NCBI GenBank assembly: GCA_001941045.1
Contig: MSHD01000020.1
Span: forward strand, 1-64,000
Length of the DNA: 64,000 bases
Source: Lachnospiraceae bacterium Zagget2
Lineage (GTDB): Bacteria; Bacillota; Clostridia; Lachnospirales; Lachnospiraceae
Direction: 5' to 3'
Part shown: one piece after another, positions 34,151-43,700 of the stretch
Layout of the letters: each line of letters opens with the position of its first letter
How positions within the stretch are numbered: position 1 is the first letter of the stretch
Program-made: the position numbers and the translations under genes
Notes under the pieces: model-generated
Seen by the model: the letters and a program-made list of their open reading frames with translations, nothing else
Databases searched by the model: none
What the model was told of the DNA's origin: nothing

Positions 34151-36727
34151 TTATCGGATGCAGAGTCCGTCAGGACCGACGTCGACCGTCATCACGCTGC
34201 CGGCGCCGACCTCCCCAGAGAGGATGTAGCGCGCCGCGGTGGTCTCCACGTATTTCTGGATATAACGCTTCAACGGACGCGCGCCGTAGACCGGGTCGTA
34301 ACCGTTCTCGACGATGTAAGCCTTCGCGGCGGCGGTCAGCGTAAGGGACAGTTCCTTATCGGCCAGGCGGCGGTTCACGTCCGCAAGCATCAGGTCAATG
34401 ATGCTGCCGATATTGTCCTTCGTCAGCGGCTTGAACAGGATCGTCTCATCAAGGCGGTTCAGGAACTCCGGGCGGAAATGCGCGCGCAACTCCTCCATAA
34501 CCTTCTCCTCACAGTCCGGGCGGATATCGCCGTTCTCATCGATGCCCTCAAGCAAATACGGTGAGCCGATATTGGAGGTCATGATCAGGATCGTGTTCTT
34601 GAAATCGACCGTCCGTCCCTGTGAATCCGTAATGCGCCCGTCGTCCAGTACCTGCAGCAGCACGTTGAATACATCCGGGTGCGCCTTCTCCACCTCGTCG
34701 AAGAGCACGACAGAGTAGGGGCGTCTGCGGACAGCCTCGGTCAGCTGACCGCCCTCCTCGTAGCCCACATATCCAGGAGGCGCTCCGATCAGGCGGGAGA
34801 CGGAATATTTCTCCATGTACTCGCTCATGTCGATACGGACCATGTTCTTCTCATCGTCAAACAGGCTCGCCGCCAGCGCCTTCGCCAGCTCGGTCTTGCC
34901 GACGCCGGTGGGGCCGAGGAACAGGAAGGAGCCGATCGGCTTCGAGGGATCCTTGATACCCGCTTTCGAGCGGATGATCGCGTCGGTCACCTTCTGCACG
35001 CCCTCGTCCTGGCCGATGACACGCTTATGCAGCTCGTCGTCGAGGTGCAGCGTCTTATTTCGCTCGCTCTCGGTCAGCTTCGCGACCGGAATGCCCGTCC
35101 AGCGGGAAATAATGCGGGCGATCTCTTCATCGGTCACGCTCTCGTGGACCAGCGAGAGATCCTTGTCCTTTACCTTCGCCTCTTCTTCCGCGAGCTGTTT
35201 CTGCAGCTGCGGCAGGCGGCCATACTGCAGCTGGGCAGCCTTCTCCAGATCATAATTCTGCTGCGCGGCCTGCACCTGCTTGTTGACGTCCTCGATCTCC
35301 TCGCGCAGCTTCGACAGGCGGTCGACAGACTGCTTCTCATCGTCCCACTGTGCCTTCTTATTATTAAACTCATCGCGCAGCTCCGCCAGCTCCTTCTGCA
35401 GGCTGGCCAGTCGATCCTGACTCAGGCGGTCGGTCTCCTTTTTCAGAGCGGCCTCCTCGATCTCGAGCTGCAGCACCTTGCGACGCAGCTCATCCAGCTC
35501 GGTCGGCATGGAGTCAAGCTCCGTCTTGATCAACGCACAGGCCTCGTCGACGAGGTCGATCGCCTTGTCCGGCAGAAAACGCTCGGAAATATAGCGGTGA
35601 GAGAGCGTAGCCGCCGACACGAGGGCGGAGTCCGTGATCTTCACGCCATGGAACACCTCATAGCGCTCCTTCAGTCCACGCAGGATCGAGATCGTGTCCT
35701 CCACCGAGGGCTCGTCGACCAGCACCTGCTGGAAACGACGCTCAAGAGCAGCGTCTTTCTCGATATACTGCCGGTATTCGTCCAGCGTCGTGGCGCCGAT
35801 GCAGTGCAGCTCGCCACGCGCCAGCATGGGCTTGAGCATATTTCCGGCGTCCATCGCACCATCGGTCTTGCCCGCGCCGACGATCAGGTGCAGCTCATCG
35901 ATAAAGAGGATGATCTTACCCTCGCTCTTGCGCACTTCCTCGAGCACCGCCTTCAGACGCTCCTCAAATTCGCCACGATACTTCGCGCCCGCGACCAGCG
36001 CACCCATATCGAGTGCAAAAATTTTCTTCTCCTTCAGGCCCTCCGGCACGTCGCCGCGCACAATCCGCTGCGCCAGTCCCTCCACGACGGCGGTCTTGCC
36101 GACGCCGGGCTCGCCGATCAGTACCGGATTATTCTTCGTCTTTCTCGAAAGGATACGGATCACATTGCGGATCTCCGTGTCCCTGCCGATCACCGGGTCG
36201 AGCTTCTGCTCCCGGGCGCGCTCCACGAGATCGTAGCCGTATTTATTCAACGTATCATAGGTCGCCTCCGGATTATCCGTCGTCACGCGCTGATTGCCGC
36301 GCACGGTCGAGAGCGCCTGCAGGAATTTATTCCGGTCGATGCCATTCTCGCGAAACAGCGTCTTCATCGACGGACTCGCGTTGTCCAGAAGCGAGAGGAA
36401 CAGATGCTCGACAGAGACGTACTCGTCGCCCATCTGCTTCGCCTCATCCTCCGCATTCACCAGCGCACGATTCAGGTACTGACCAATATAAGGCTGACCG
36501 CCCGAGACCTTCACGCGCTTATTCAATGCTTCCTCCAGGCGCTCGCCGAACAGCATGGCGTCCACATCCATCTTCGGAAGCAGCCGTGCGATCAGGCTCT
36601 CATCCTGATGCAGCAGACAGTAGAGCAGATGCTCCTGCTCGATCTCCTGATGTCCGTACTCCAGCGCGACATGCTCCAGTTCATTCACTGCCTGGATTGA
36701 TTTCTGTGTAAATTTCTGTATATTCAT
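34151..36727 (-). CDS. clpB: Disaggregase ClpB
   Basis: An 858-residue Hsp100 chaperone that rescues aggregated proteins with DnaK. An N-terminal Clp_N domain (1 to about 145) is followed by AAA-1 with [13 protein letters not shown], a coiled-coil middle domain (about 400-530, rich in Lys/Glu/Gln heptads) and AAA-2 with [15 protein letters not shown]. The middle domain identifies ClpB rather than ClpC. Start ATG 36727 has GGAGG 9 bases upstream; a GTG six bases earlier is too close. The promoter carries a CIRCE-like site. Confidence 0.
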   Translation of the reverse strand: MNIQKFTQKSIQAVNELEHVALEYGHQEIEQEHLLYCLLHQDESLIARLLPKMDVDAMLFGERLEEALNKRVKVSGGQPYIGQYLNRALVNAEDEAKQMGDEYVSVEHLFLSLLDNASPSMKTLFRENGIDRNKFLQALSTVRGNQRVTTDNPEATYDTLNKYGYDLVERAREQKLDPVIGRDTEIRNVIRILSRKTKNNPVLIGEPGVGKTAVVEGLAQRIVRGDVPEGLKEKKIFALDMGALVAGAKYRGEFEERLKAVLEEVRKSEGKIILFIDELHLIVGAGKTDGAMDAGNMLKPMLARGELHCIGATTLDEYRQYIEKDAALERRFQQVLVDEPSVEDTISILRGLKERYEVFHGVKITDSALVSAATLSHRYISERFLPDKAIDLVDEACALIKTELDSMPTELDELRRKVLQLEIEEAALKKETDRLSQDRLASLQKELAELRDEFNNKKAQWDDEKQSVDRLSKLREEIEDVNKQVQAAQQNYDLEKAAQLQYGRLPQLQKQLAEEEAKVKDKDLSLVHESVTDEEIARIISRWTGIPVAKLTESERNKTLHLDDELHKRVIGQDEGVQKVTDAIIRSKAGIKDPSKPIGSFLFLGPTGVGKTELAKALAASLFDDEKNMVRIDMSEYMEKYSVSRLIGAPPGYVGYEEGGQLTEAVRRRPYSVVLFDEVEKAHPDVFNVLLQVLDDGRITDSQGRTVDFKNTILIMTSNIGSPYLLEGIDENGDIRPDCEEKVMEELRAHFRPEFLNRLDETILFKPLTKDNIGSIIDLMLADVNRRLADKELSLTLTAAAKAYIVENGYDPVYGARPLKRYIQKYVETTAARYILSGEVGAGSVMTVDVGPDGLCIR

Positions 36728-36777
36728 ATGCACTCGCCTCCTCGCTTAAACTGTGCTTCATTTTTTGTTCTATCCGA

Positions 36778-36820
36778 ACTATAACACTTATTGTTAGCCA
36801 AGTCAAGCTTTGAGTGCTAA
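36778..36820 (-). promoter_or_regulatory. clpB promoter with half-degenerate CIRCE element
   Basis: Minus strand TTGACT (36801-36806), 17 bases, TATAGT (36778-36783). Overlapping the -35, a perfect left CIRCE half TTAGCACTC (36812-36820) is followed after exactly 9 bases by CTTGGCTAA (36794-36802), matching five of nine bases of GAGTGCTAA. HrcA control is likely but the site should be weaker than consensus. Confidence 0.
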
Positions 36821-36846
36821 TTTTTTAAAATTCTTTTCCTTAAGAT

Positions 36847-37185
36847 TTATGATATTAATCCAAGGGAAAGCACCGCAAGAAACTTGCCGACTTTCAATCG
36901 TTTATACAGCTGATGGCCAACCAGCTTCTGCAGAAGTTCCGGATTGGTTTTCCACGCTATTTCCGCTGCGGTCCGCATGCAACGCTCTACAGCCGGTGCT
37001 GAGGTGTTGTAGCGGCCGGCTATCTCCGGATAGACCCGTTTAGTAACCTGAAGAAGCCGCTGCGGCTCTTCCGAGATCATCTCCAGCGCGTCCGTAAGAT
37101 AGAAATACCCGGTATAGTTTGGAGTGATTCCAAGATCCAGCAAAAGCTCCCGGGTCTGCGTGTGAAAGGTACTTGATTCCATCAT
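36847..37185 (-). CDS. Stand-alone Spo0A C-terminal DNA-binding domain protein
   Basis: A 112-residue protein made of the effector domain of Spo0A alone: LLLDLGITPNYTGYFYLTDA at the front and YPEIAGRYNTSAPAVERCMR, the recognition-helix region, in the middle. No receiver domain precedes it. It may bind Spo0A boxes without phosphorylation control. The ribosome binding site ACAGGAGG has a perfect complement upstream. It is transcribed in the same direction as clpB but separated from it by the CIRCE promoter. Confidence 0.
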   Translation of the reverse strand: MMESSTFHTQTRELLLDLGITPNYTGYFYLTDALEMISEEPQRLLQVTKRVYPEIAGRYNTSAPAVERCMRTAAEIAWKTNPELLQKLVGHQLYKRLKVGKFLAVLSLGLIS

Positions 37186-37194
37186 GATTCTGTT

Positions 37195-37247
37195 CCTCCT
37201 GTCTGGTAAACATTTATTATGAATCCCATTTTAACCGGAACAGGAGG
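37195..37247 (-). promoter_or_regulatory. RBS-sequestering inverted repeat before the Spo0A-C gene
   Basis: On the minus strand CCTCCTGT (37240-37247) is complementary over 8 bases to ACAGGAGG (37195-37202), the ribosome binding site. If the transcript starts upstream of 37247, the site can be hidden in a hairpin with a 37-base loop. Confidence 0.
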
Positions 37248-37295
37248 TTCTTACCACGATATAAATGTCGGGCTTTGTCGATAAAATATGAAAAA

Positions 37296-38081
37296 TCAGT
37301 CTTTTAGTCTGTAAAACGACAGGGCAAAGATCAGAATACAGACCACCGTCACCGCCAGAAAGACCGGCGCGCTCACAAAGATCAGATCATAAAGACCGCT
37401 GTCAGACAGCGCTGTGACAAACAGGTTCGCCGACACATGCGCAAGAATCGGCACGAAGATCGTACGATAACGCTCCATAAGCCACGCGAAAAAGATTCCC
37501 AGCGCAAACGCATAAATGCCCTGCACGATATTTCCATGGAAAATGCCGAAGATCAGCGCGCTGAAAAAAATCGCCCAGGACGGGCGCATAATCTCCCGGA
37601 GCCGCCCATACAGAAGACCCCGCATGACCAGTTCTTCCACGGCGGGCGCGGCGAAGGCCACGCAGGCGATCTGCACCCAGATACTGCCGGTATCCAGCGC
37701 TGCGCTCGTCTCCTGATAGCTCTCCGACATTTCCGCAAGCGGTGTCAGATTCATCAGATTATTGCCAGCGATGGCAAGCGCCGACGCGGCAAGCAGAACC
37801 CACAGCAGACTCTGCTGCCACACTGCCGGTTCCATATGTCTCCTTCGCGTGTCCCTCCGATACAACAGACCAAAGATCAGAACGCCGATCAGCGCGCTGA
37901 TCAGCAGAATCAGCGTCGTGCTGTCCAGATAAGCGTCCAGATAGTCGTCCACCCAGCCGAATTCCGCGCACTTTACCAGCGCCACCGCAAAAATGGCGCT
38001 CACCACAAGCTGAATGACCAGGTAAAGCAAAACCGGGTAAACCGCCCTCCACAGCTGATACAGCGTCCGTCTTCCGCTCAT
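37296..38081 (-). CDS. CPBP intramembrane metalloprotease family protein
   Basis: A 261-residue protein with about seven membrane segments. The CPBP (CAAX protease and bacteriocin-processing) motifs are present: EELVMRGLLYGRLR (EExxxR), FGIFHGN (FxxxH) and LAHVSANL (HxxxN), the glutamate and histidines that bind metal. Bacterial members process peptides or give immunity to bacteriocins; no peptide gene is nearby. It begins three bases after argS and is probably transcribed with it. Confidence 0.
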   Translation of the reverse strand: MSGRRTLYQLWRAVYPVLLYLVIQLVVSAIFAVALVKCAEFGWVDDYLDAYLDSTTLILLISALIGVLIFGLLYRRDTRRRHMEPAVWQQSLLWVLLAASALAIAGNNLMNLTPLAEMSESYQETSAALDTGSIWVQIACVAFAAPAVEELVMRGLLYGRLREIMRPSWAIFFSALIFGIFHGNIVQGIYAFALGIFFAWLMERYRTIFVPILAHVSANLFVTALSDSGLYDLIFVSAPVFLAVTVVCILIFALSFYRLKD

Positions 38082-38084
38082 GTT

Positions 38085-39851
38085 CTACATCCTCTCGGGA
38101 GCCTCAAATCCCAGCACATCGATACACGTCTCCAACACCCGCTTTGTCAGATTCAGAAGCTCGATATAGCCTGCCCGGACCTCACGGTCCTCCACGCTGA
38201 GAATCTTTGTCTCGTGATAAAATTTGTTGAACGCGTTCGCCAGATCGTAGATATAAGCACAAACCCTGTGCGGGGCGTGCTCCTCACATGCGCTCTCCAT
38301 CACACCGTTCAGCTTCGCGAGCTCAAGCTGCAGCGCCTTCTCGCTCTCCGAAGTGGCCGGGCGAATCTCCGCGCCATCGCTCTCCTCCCCAAGCTCCGCG
38401 TACTTCTTCAGAATCGACTTGATACGGACGATTGTGTACAGGATATAGGGGCCGGTATTTCCTTCGGAGGAAGTGAAGCGGTCCACATCGAAAATATAAT
38501 CCTTCGAAGCCTGATTGGCCAGATCGCCGTATTTAAGAGCTGCGAGCCCCACGATCTTCGCAGTCTCCTCCGCCTCCGCGTCATCCATCGGACGGCTCTG
38601 CTGTATCTTTTTCAGCATCTCTTCGTTGATATTTTCAATCAGATACTCGAGGCGCATGACGCCGCCCTCGCGCGTCTTGAAGGGCTTGCCGTCCTTTCCG
38701 TTCATCGTACCGAAGCCGAGGAAAGTGAACTTCGTATCCTCACCGACCAGACCGCATTTCTTCGCGCAGCGAAAGACCTGGACGAAGTGCATCTCCTGCC
38801 GCTTGTCGACGACATAGATGATCTCATCCGGATGATAGTCCTTCTCCCTCTCCACGATCGTCGCCAGATCGGTCGTCGTATAGAGCGAAGCGCCGTCAGA
38901 CTTCAGCAGCATGCAGGGCGGCACCTCCTTCGTGTCGCTCTCCTCCTTCACATCGACGACCCACGCGCCGTCGCTCAGGTACGCATAGCCCTCGTCCCGC
39001 ATGCGCTGCACCATATCGGGAATGTAAGGCTGCGCGTCAGACTCCCCCTTCCAGAGATCAAATTCCACGTTCAGGTTCTGATAATTTCTTTTAAGGTCCG
39101 TTACCGACACGTTCAGGATATGTCCGAGCAGCGCCTGATAGCCTCTGCACCCATGCTGCAGTTCAAAGGTCGCCTGCATGGCCGCTTCCTTATATTCCGC
39201 ATCCTCCTTCGAGCGCGCGCTGGCGGTCGGATAGATCTCCTCCAGCTCCGAGATCGTGAAGGGCGCCTCCGCCGGGTACTCTCCCTCGTAAGCCTCATCA
39301 AAGTACGGAAGCTCCGGCCTGCGCTCCTTTAACTCCGTGATAATAAGTCCCATCTGCAGGCCCCAGTCGCCGAGATGCACATCCCCGATGACGGTGTGAC
39401 CCGCAAAGCGCGCAATCCGCTTAACGCTCTCGCCGATGATCGCCGAACGCAGATGCCCGACATGCAGCGGCTTCGCGACGTTCGGCCCGCCGTAGTCAAT
39501 GATAATGGTCTTCGGCTGCTGTGCCTTCTCGCAGCCGAGACGCTCATCCGCGCGCATCCCGTCCAGGTACGCGCTCAAAGATTCCGCGCTGAGCTTTAAA
39601 TTGATAAAACCGGGTTTCACCGCCTGCACGTCCGCGATCAGCTTCGAATCCTGCAGCTGCTCCACCACAGCCTCCGCGATCTGAATCGGCGCCTTATGAT
39701 ATTCCTTCGCCGCGGCCATCGCCCCATTACACTGATATTCACACAGATCCGGACGGTTTGACAGTGCCGAACGCGCATATTTCTCATCATAGCCTGCCGC
39801 CCGGAAGGCCTGTCCCAGTTCCTCGTCCAGAAGCTCCAGTATTTTCTTCAT
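38085..39851 (-). CDS. argS: Arginyl-tRNA synthetase
   Basis: A 588-residue class I synthetase. The HIGH-like motif is HVGHLRSAIIG in KPLHVGHLRSA; the KMSKS region is replaced by GKPFKTREGGVMRLEYLIE, normal for ArgRS. The C-terminal anticodon-binding domain ends LNLTKRVLETCIDVLGFEAP. GGAGGAG lies upstream of the ATG. It has a strong private promoter. It charges all tRNA-Arg, which could include the unusual tRNA-Arg-like sequence at 32069 if that is functional. Confidence 0.
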   Translation of the reverse strand: MKKILELLDEELGQAFRAAGYDEKYARSALSNRPDLCEYQCNGAMAAAKEYHKAPIQIAEAVVEQLQDSKLIADVQAVKPGFINLKLSAESLSAYLDGMRADERLGCEKAQQPKTIIIDYGGPNVAKPLHVGHLRSAIIGESVKRIARFAGHTVIGDVHLGDWGLQMGLIITELKERRPELPYFDEAYEGEYPAEAPFTISELEEIYPTASARSKEDAEYKEAAMQATFELQHGCRGYQALLGHILNVSVTDLKRNYQNLNVEFDLWKGESDAQPYIPDMVQRMRDEGYAYLSDGAWVVDVKEESDTKEVPPCMLLKSDGASLYTTTDLATIVEREKDYHPDEIIYVVDKRQEMHFVQVFRCAKKCGLVGEDTKFTFLGFGTMNGKDGKPFKTREGGVMRLEYLIENINEEMLKKIQQSRPMDDAEAEETAKIVGLAALKYGDLANQASKDYIFDVDRFTSSEGNTGPYILYTIVRIKSILKKYAELGEESDGAEIRPATSESEKALQLELAKLNGVMESACEEHAPHRVCAYIYDLANAFNKFYHETKILSVEDREVRAGYIELLNLTKRVLETCIDVLGFEAPERM

Positions 39852-39883
39852 CGTCTCTCCTCCCGTCAGTTCATTTAGAAAAA

Positions 39884-39912
39884 AGTATAGGAAAAATGGA
39901 AGGGCTTGTCAA
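39884..39912 (-). promoter_or_regulatory. argS promoter
   Basis: Minus strand perfect TTGACA (39907-39912), 17 bases, TATACT (39884-39889). The leader is only about 30 bases, so no T-box is present. Confidence 0.
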
Positions 39913-39938
39913 GCATGGCAATCTGATGCGTATCACGC

Positions 39939-39981
39939 AAAAAAGCCGCCGCGGGAAGAATAAAATTCATCACGCGGCGAC
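39939..39981 (-). terminator. Terminator of the pxp/acc operon
   Basis: GTCGCCGCG (39973-39981) pairs with CGCGGCGGC (39945-39953), followed by six T residues, just after pxpA on the minus strand. Confidence 0.
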
Positions 39982-39997
39982 TTCCATAATTTCTTTC

Positions 39998-40765
39998 TCA
40001 GCAAATCTTCGAAAGCGGACACACCTCCACGCCCTCCGCCGTGAGCGTCTCTCGCAGACTCTTCACAAAGGCGAGCGCTTTTGCACCGTCGCCGTGGACA
40101 CAGATGGAATCCGCTTTGATCGGAATGTCCTTTCCGGTGATCGCCGTTACCTTCTGCTCCTTGACCATGCGCACGATACGGCGGACCGCCTCATCCTCGT
40201 CGGTGATCATAGCGCCGGGCTTCCGGCGGTTCACGAGCGTGCCGTCCTCCTCATAGGCACGGTCTGAGAAGACCTCCTGCGCGGTGCGAAGGCCCATATC
40301 CATGGCCGCGCGCGCCAGCTCGCCGCCCGAGAGCGCGAGCACAATGAGATCGCTGTCAAACTCTTTGATACCCTCACAGACGGCCTGCGCAAGCGCGTAG
40401 TCCTTCGCCGCCATGTTGTAGAGCGCGCCGTGCGGCTTCACATGCTGCATCTTCAGGCCCTTCGTCCTGCAAAATGCGTCGAGCGCGCCCAGCTGATACA
40501 GCACATAATTCTTCCCTTCCTCGGGACTGACCGCCATCTCCCGACGGCCAAAACCCATCAGATCCGGGAATCCCGGATGCGCGCCTATCCCGATACCGGC
40601 CGCTCCGGCCAGATCGAGCGTCCGGCTCATGACCATCGGATCAGAAGCATGATAGCCGCAGGCCACGTTGACAGAGGTCGCGAGCGGAATGATCTCCGCG
40701 TCCGACCCGATTTTATAGTTTCCGAAGCTTTCGCCCAGATCGCTGTTTAAATCTACTCGAAACAA
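39998..40765 (-). CDS. pxpA: 5-oxoprolinase subunit A (LamB/YcsF family), TTG start
   Basis: A 255-residue protein starting FRVDLNSDLGESFGNYKIG after a TTG initiation codon, placed 7 bases from GGGGGA. Family markers are VNVACGYHASDP, GAHPGFPDLMGFGRR and VKPHGALYN. PxpA binds the lactam in ATP-dependent opening of 5-oxoproline (pyroglutamate) to glutamate, together with PxpB and PxpC. It is last in an operon that also holds biotin carboxylase and its carrier, 26 bases after accC. Confidence 0.
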   Translation of the reverse strand: MFRVDLNSDLGESFGNYKIGSDAEIIPLATSVNVACGYHASDPMVMSRTLDLAGAAGIGIGAHPGFPDLMGFGRREMAVSPEEGKNYVLYQLGALDAFCRTKGLKMQHVKPHGALYNMAAKDYALAQAVCEGIKEFDSDLIVLALSGGELARAAMDMGLRTAQEVFSDRAYEEDGTLVNRRKPGAMITDEDEAVRRIVRMVKEQKVTAITGKDIPIKADSICVHGDGAKALAFVKSLRETLTAEGVEVCPLSKIC

Positions 40766-40791
40766 TTTCTTATCCCCCTTCCTGAAAATCG

Positions 40792-42156
40792 TTACTTCTT
40801 CCCGATCGAACCCTTCTGCATGATTCGCTCGATGAAGCCCGTGTCCGCGCGTCCCTCGCAGAAGACCGGATGGCGCATCATCTGGTACTGGAAATCAAGG
40901 TTTGTCTTGACTCCGATGATCAGCATCTCCTCCAGCGCCGCGCGCATTTTCCTGATCGCGGCCTCGCGGTCCGGCGCGTGCACGATCACCTTCGCGATCA
41001 TGGAGTCATACTCCGAGGGAATCTGATAGCCGCTGTAGAGCGCAGTGTCCACGCGGACGCCGTTGCCGCCCGGCAGGTGCATGTGCTCGACCAGGCCTGG
41101 ACAGGGCATGAAATTCATCTCCGGAATCTCCGCATTGATACGGCACTCAATCGCGTGTCCGCGGGGCTGAATGTCCTCCTGCGTAAAACTCAGGGGCAGC
41201 CCCATCGCCACGCGGATCTGCTCAATGATGAGGTCCGTGCCCGTCACCATCTCGGTCACGCCATGCTCCACCTGAATACGGGTATTCATCTCCATGAAGA
41301 AGAATTCGCCCGTGGGCGCGACAATGAACTCGATCGTCCCCGCGTTCGTGTAGCCGACGGTCTTCGCCGCCAGCACCGCGTACTCGTTCATCTTGTCCCG
41401 GGTCTCCTGCGTGATCGCCGGAGACGGGGACTCTTCGATCAGCTTCTGGTGATTGCGCTGCACGGAGCAATCGCGCTCCCCGAGCGCCACGACATGCCCG
41501 AGCTGATCGGCCATGATCTGGATCTCCACATGGCGCGGATTCTCCACAAAGCGCTCGATATACATCGTGTCATCGCCGAAAGCGTTCGCGGACTCGCGCT
41601 GCGCCATGTTGAACTGGAACTCGAACTCGTCGTCTGAGGCGGCCACACGCATGCCCTTGCCGCCGCCGCCGGAGGAGGCCTTGATCATCACGGGATAGCC
41701 GATCTCCTCAGCCTTCCCCCGCGCCTCTGCTGCGTCGTAGACGGGCTCTCTCGTCCCCGGCACGACTGGCACACCAGCGTCCATCATCGTCTTTCTGGCC
41801 TGCGACTTATTGCCCATGCGGTCGATAACATCCGCCTCCGGCCCGATGAAGGTAATCCCGTTCTCCTCACATTTACGGGCAAACTCGCTGTTCTCCGAGA
41901 GGCAACCGAAGCCCGGGTGAATCGCGTCGGCTCCCATATTCAGAGCCGCCGTGATAATACGGTCCATATTCAGATAATTGTTCTTCGCCGGCCCCTCGCC
42001 AATGCAGATGCGCTGGTCGGCGAGCTGGACATGGAGGCTCTTCGCATCCTCCTTTGAATAGACGGCCACGCTGCGGATTCCCATATCTCTGCAGGCGCGG
42101 ATGATCCGCACCGCGATCTCGCCGCGGTTGGCGATCAGTATTTTACGGAATTCCAT
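40792..42156 (-). CDS. accC: Biotin carboxylase
   Basis: A 454-residue ATP-grasp enzyme that carboxylates biotin on its carrier protein. It shows ILIANRGEIAVRIIRACRDM at the start, the Gly-rich loop KASSGGGGKGMRVA and MNTRIQVEHGVTEMVTG in the active site. GGAGG precedes the ATG. In fatty-acid synthesis it works with AccAD, but neither is here; between accB and pxpA it more likely serves a carboxylation tied to the Pxp proteins. The two roles cannot be separated by sequence alone. Confidence 0.
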   Translation of the reverse strand: MEFRKILIANRGEIAVRIIRACRDMGIRSVAVYSKEDAKSLHVQLADQRICIGEGPAKNNYLNMDRIITAALNMGADAIHPGFGCLSENSEFARKCEENGITFIGPEADVIDRMGNKSQARKTMMDAGVPVVPGTREPVYDAAEARGKAEEIGYPVMIKASSGGGGKGMRVAASDDEFEFQFNMAQRESANAFGDDTMYIERFVENPRHVEIQIMADQLGHVVALGERDCSVQRNHQKLIEESPSPAITQETRDKMNEYAVLAAKTVGYTNAGTIEFIVAPTGEFFFMEMNTRIQVEHGVTEMVTGTDLIIEQIRVAMGLPLSFTQEDIQPRGHAIECRINAEIPEMNFMPCPGLVEHMHLPGGNGVRVDTALYSGYQIPSEYDSMIAKVIVHAPDREAAIRKMRAALEEMLIIGVKTNLDFQYQMMRHPVFCEGRADTGFIERIMQKGSIGKK

Positions 42157-42168
42157 AGAGGACCTCCT

Positions 42169-42666
42169 TTACAGACGCTTCACGCGGAACAGGGGCTGGC
42201 CGTATTCTACCTTCTGCTCATTGCTGACCAGAACCGCTTCGATCTGGCAGTCGTACTCGCACTGGATCTCATTCATCAGCTTCATCGCCTCCAGAATGCA
42301 GACGGTCGCGCCGTTCTTCACCTGATCTCCCACCTTCACGAATGCGGGCGCGTCCGGTGCCGGCGCGGAGTAGAAGGTACCGACGATCGGGGAGGTGATG
42401 AACAGCGGTTCTTCCTCCTTCTTCTCCTCCGGCGCTGCCGCGGGTGCTGCCGGGGCCACGCCCTCCATCGGCATCGCGCCGCCCATCGGCTGCATCATCG
42501 GCACCGGATAAGGCATCGGCATCGGAGCAGGTCCGCCCGGATGCGGTCCTTTCGGATGATCGAGCTTGCTCATCGTGATCTTCACGTCGCCCTCCTCGTA
42601 GGTGAACTCATTCAGCGACGACTCTTCTATAATTTTTACCAGGCCTTCAATTTTCTCGAGATTCAT
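42169..42666 (-). CDS. accB: Biotin carboxyl carrier protein
   Basis: A 165-residue carrier. The N-terminal MNLEKIEGLVKIIEESSLNE is AccB-like, followed by a Pro/Met/Ala-rich flexible linker (about 37-85) and the biotinyl domain with the target Lys129 in ILEAMKLMNEI. GGAGGAG lies upstream of ATG 42666. It starts 28 bases after pxpC. Biotinylation by BirA is expected. Confidence 0.
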   Translation of the reverse strand: MNLEKIEGLVKIIEESSLNEFTYEEGDVKITMSKLDHPKGPHPGGPAPMPMPYPVPMMQPMGGAMPMEGVAPAAPAAAPEEKKEEEPLFITSPIVGTFYSAPAPDAPAFVKVGDQVKNGATVCILEAMKLMNEIQCEYDCQIEAVLVSNEQKVEYGQPLFRVKRL

Positions 42667-42694
42667 ATATTTTATTCTCCTCCTTCTGAGTTCT

Positions 42695-43699
42695 CTACTC
42701 AAACAGCTTTGCCAGCCGTTTGGCGGGCAGCCTGCACTCCAGCACTTCCTTGCAGGGCTTGTGAATCACCTTCCGCATCTCATCCAGTTCCCGCAGTTCA
42801 TCCATGTAGAGCTTCTGCGCCTCCTCGACCGTGATCGCCCGGAAACGGATCTTATGGTCGGTCTTGCGCTGCACAAGCTTCGGGATGTCTACGCTCGCCA
42901 CCGTGGCGATCTTCGCGTAGCCGCCGGTCGTCTGCCGGTCCGCCAGAAGAATGATCGGCTTGCCGTGCGAGGGCACCTGCACAGAGCCGAATGCAATCCC
43001 GTCCGAAATGATATCCGAAGTCTCCTTCGGCGCGATGAACGGTCCGTCGAGGCGGCAGCCCATGCGGTCAAACTCGCTGGTCACGGTATATTCACTGTTC
43101 AGGAAGGTCTCAATTCCCTGCTTGCTGAAACGGTCATCCTGCGGTCCCATCACGACGCGCAGCTCCGCTTCATTCTGGTCAAACTCATGGAGATCCAGCT
43201 TCCTCGACAGGAAAAATGGCAGATACTGACATTTCTTCCGAAAATGGATATAATCTCCGGCCTCGAGCTTTCTACCCTTGAAGCCGCCCTGACGGCTCTT
43301 GAGATTCGTGCAACGACTGCCCATCACGACCGGCACATCGAGATAACTGCCGAAAGCCAGATACCCCCGGCTGCCTGTCCGCGCACTGCCGAATTTCAGG
43401 ATATCCCCCTTCTTCATGTAGAGCGCCTTGTACATCTCCACCGGTTCCCCATTTACCGTTGGCTGAAAGTCCCCGCCCGTGATCGCGACAATCGAGATCG
43501 AAGTAAATTCCACCGTCGGTCCGATCAGGGTAAATTCGAGTACCGCCTCATTCTCCGGATTGTCCAGCAGGAGGTTGGCGATCTTGAAAGAGCGCACATC
43601 CATGACGCCCGCGACGCTGAAGCCCTGGCTCTGGTAGCCCGCGCGCCCCAGATCCTGCACGGTGGTCAGCATACCGCCTTTCAATATGCGAATTCCCAT
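42695..43699 (-). CDS. pxpC: 5-oxoprolinase subunit C (KipA/biotin-dependent carboxyltransferase-like)
   Basis: A 334-residue protein with LKGGMLTTVQDLGRAGYQSQGF at the front, typical of the KipA/allophanate-hydrolase subunit 2 family, plus GSRCTNLKSRQGGFKGRKL and PKETSDIISDGIAFGSVQVP. The family is homologous to the carboxyltransferase part of urea carboxylase. It pairs with PxpB, encoded one base upstream. GGGGAGG lies before the ATG. Confidence 0.
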   Translation of the reverse strand: MGIRILKGGMLTTVQDLGRAGYQSQGFSVAGVMDVRSFKIANLLLDNPENEAVLEFTLIGPTVEFTSISIVAITGGDFQPTVNGEPVEMYKALYMKKGDILKFGSARTGSRGYLAFGSYLDVPVVMGSRCTNLKSRQGGFKGRKLEAGDYIHFRKKCQYLPFFLSRKLDLHEFDQNEAELRVVMGPQDDRFSKQGIETFLNSEYTVTSEFDRMGCRLDGPFIAPKETSDIISDGIAFGSVQVPSHGKPIILLADRQTTGGYAKIATVASVDIPKLVQRKTDHKIRFRAITVEEAQKLYMDELRELDEMRKVIHKPCKEVLECRLPAKRLAKLFE

Positions 43700-43700
43700 G

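Noticed and set aside
34679-36700. 673-codon open frame antisense to clpB
   Set aside because: Composition is a mirror of the clpB codons (Leu/Arg/His-rich), with no ribosome binding site or recognisable domain. GC-rich third positions make long antisense frames common here.
37437-39332. 631-codon open frame antisense to argS and the CPBP gene
   Set aside because: Spans two unrelated genes on the opposite strand and has no family features.
39852-39997. T-box leader on argS
   Set aside because: The promoter lies about 30 bases from the start codon, so there is no room for a T-box.
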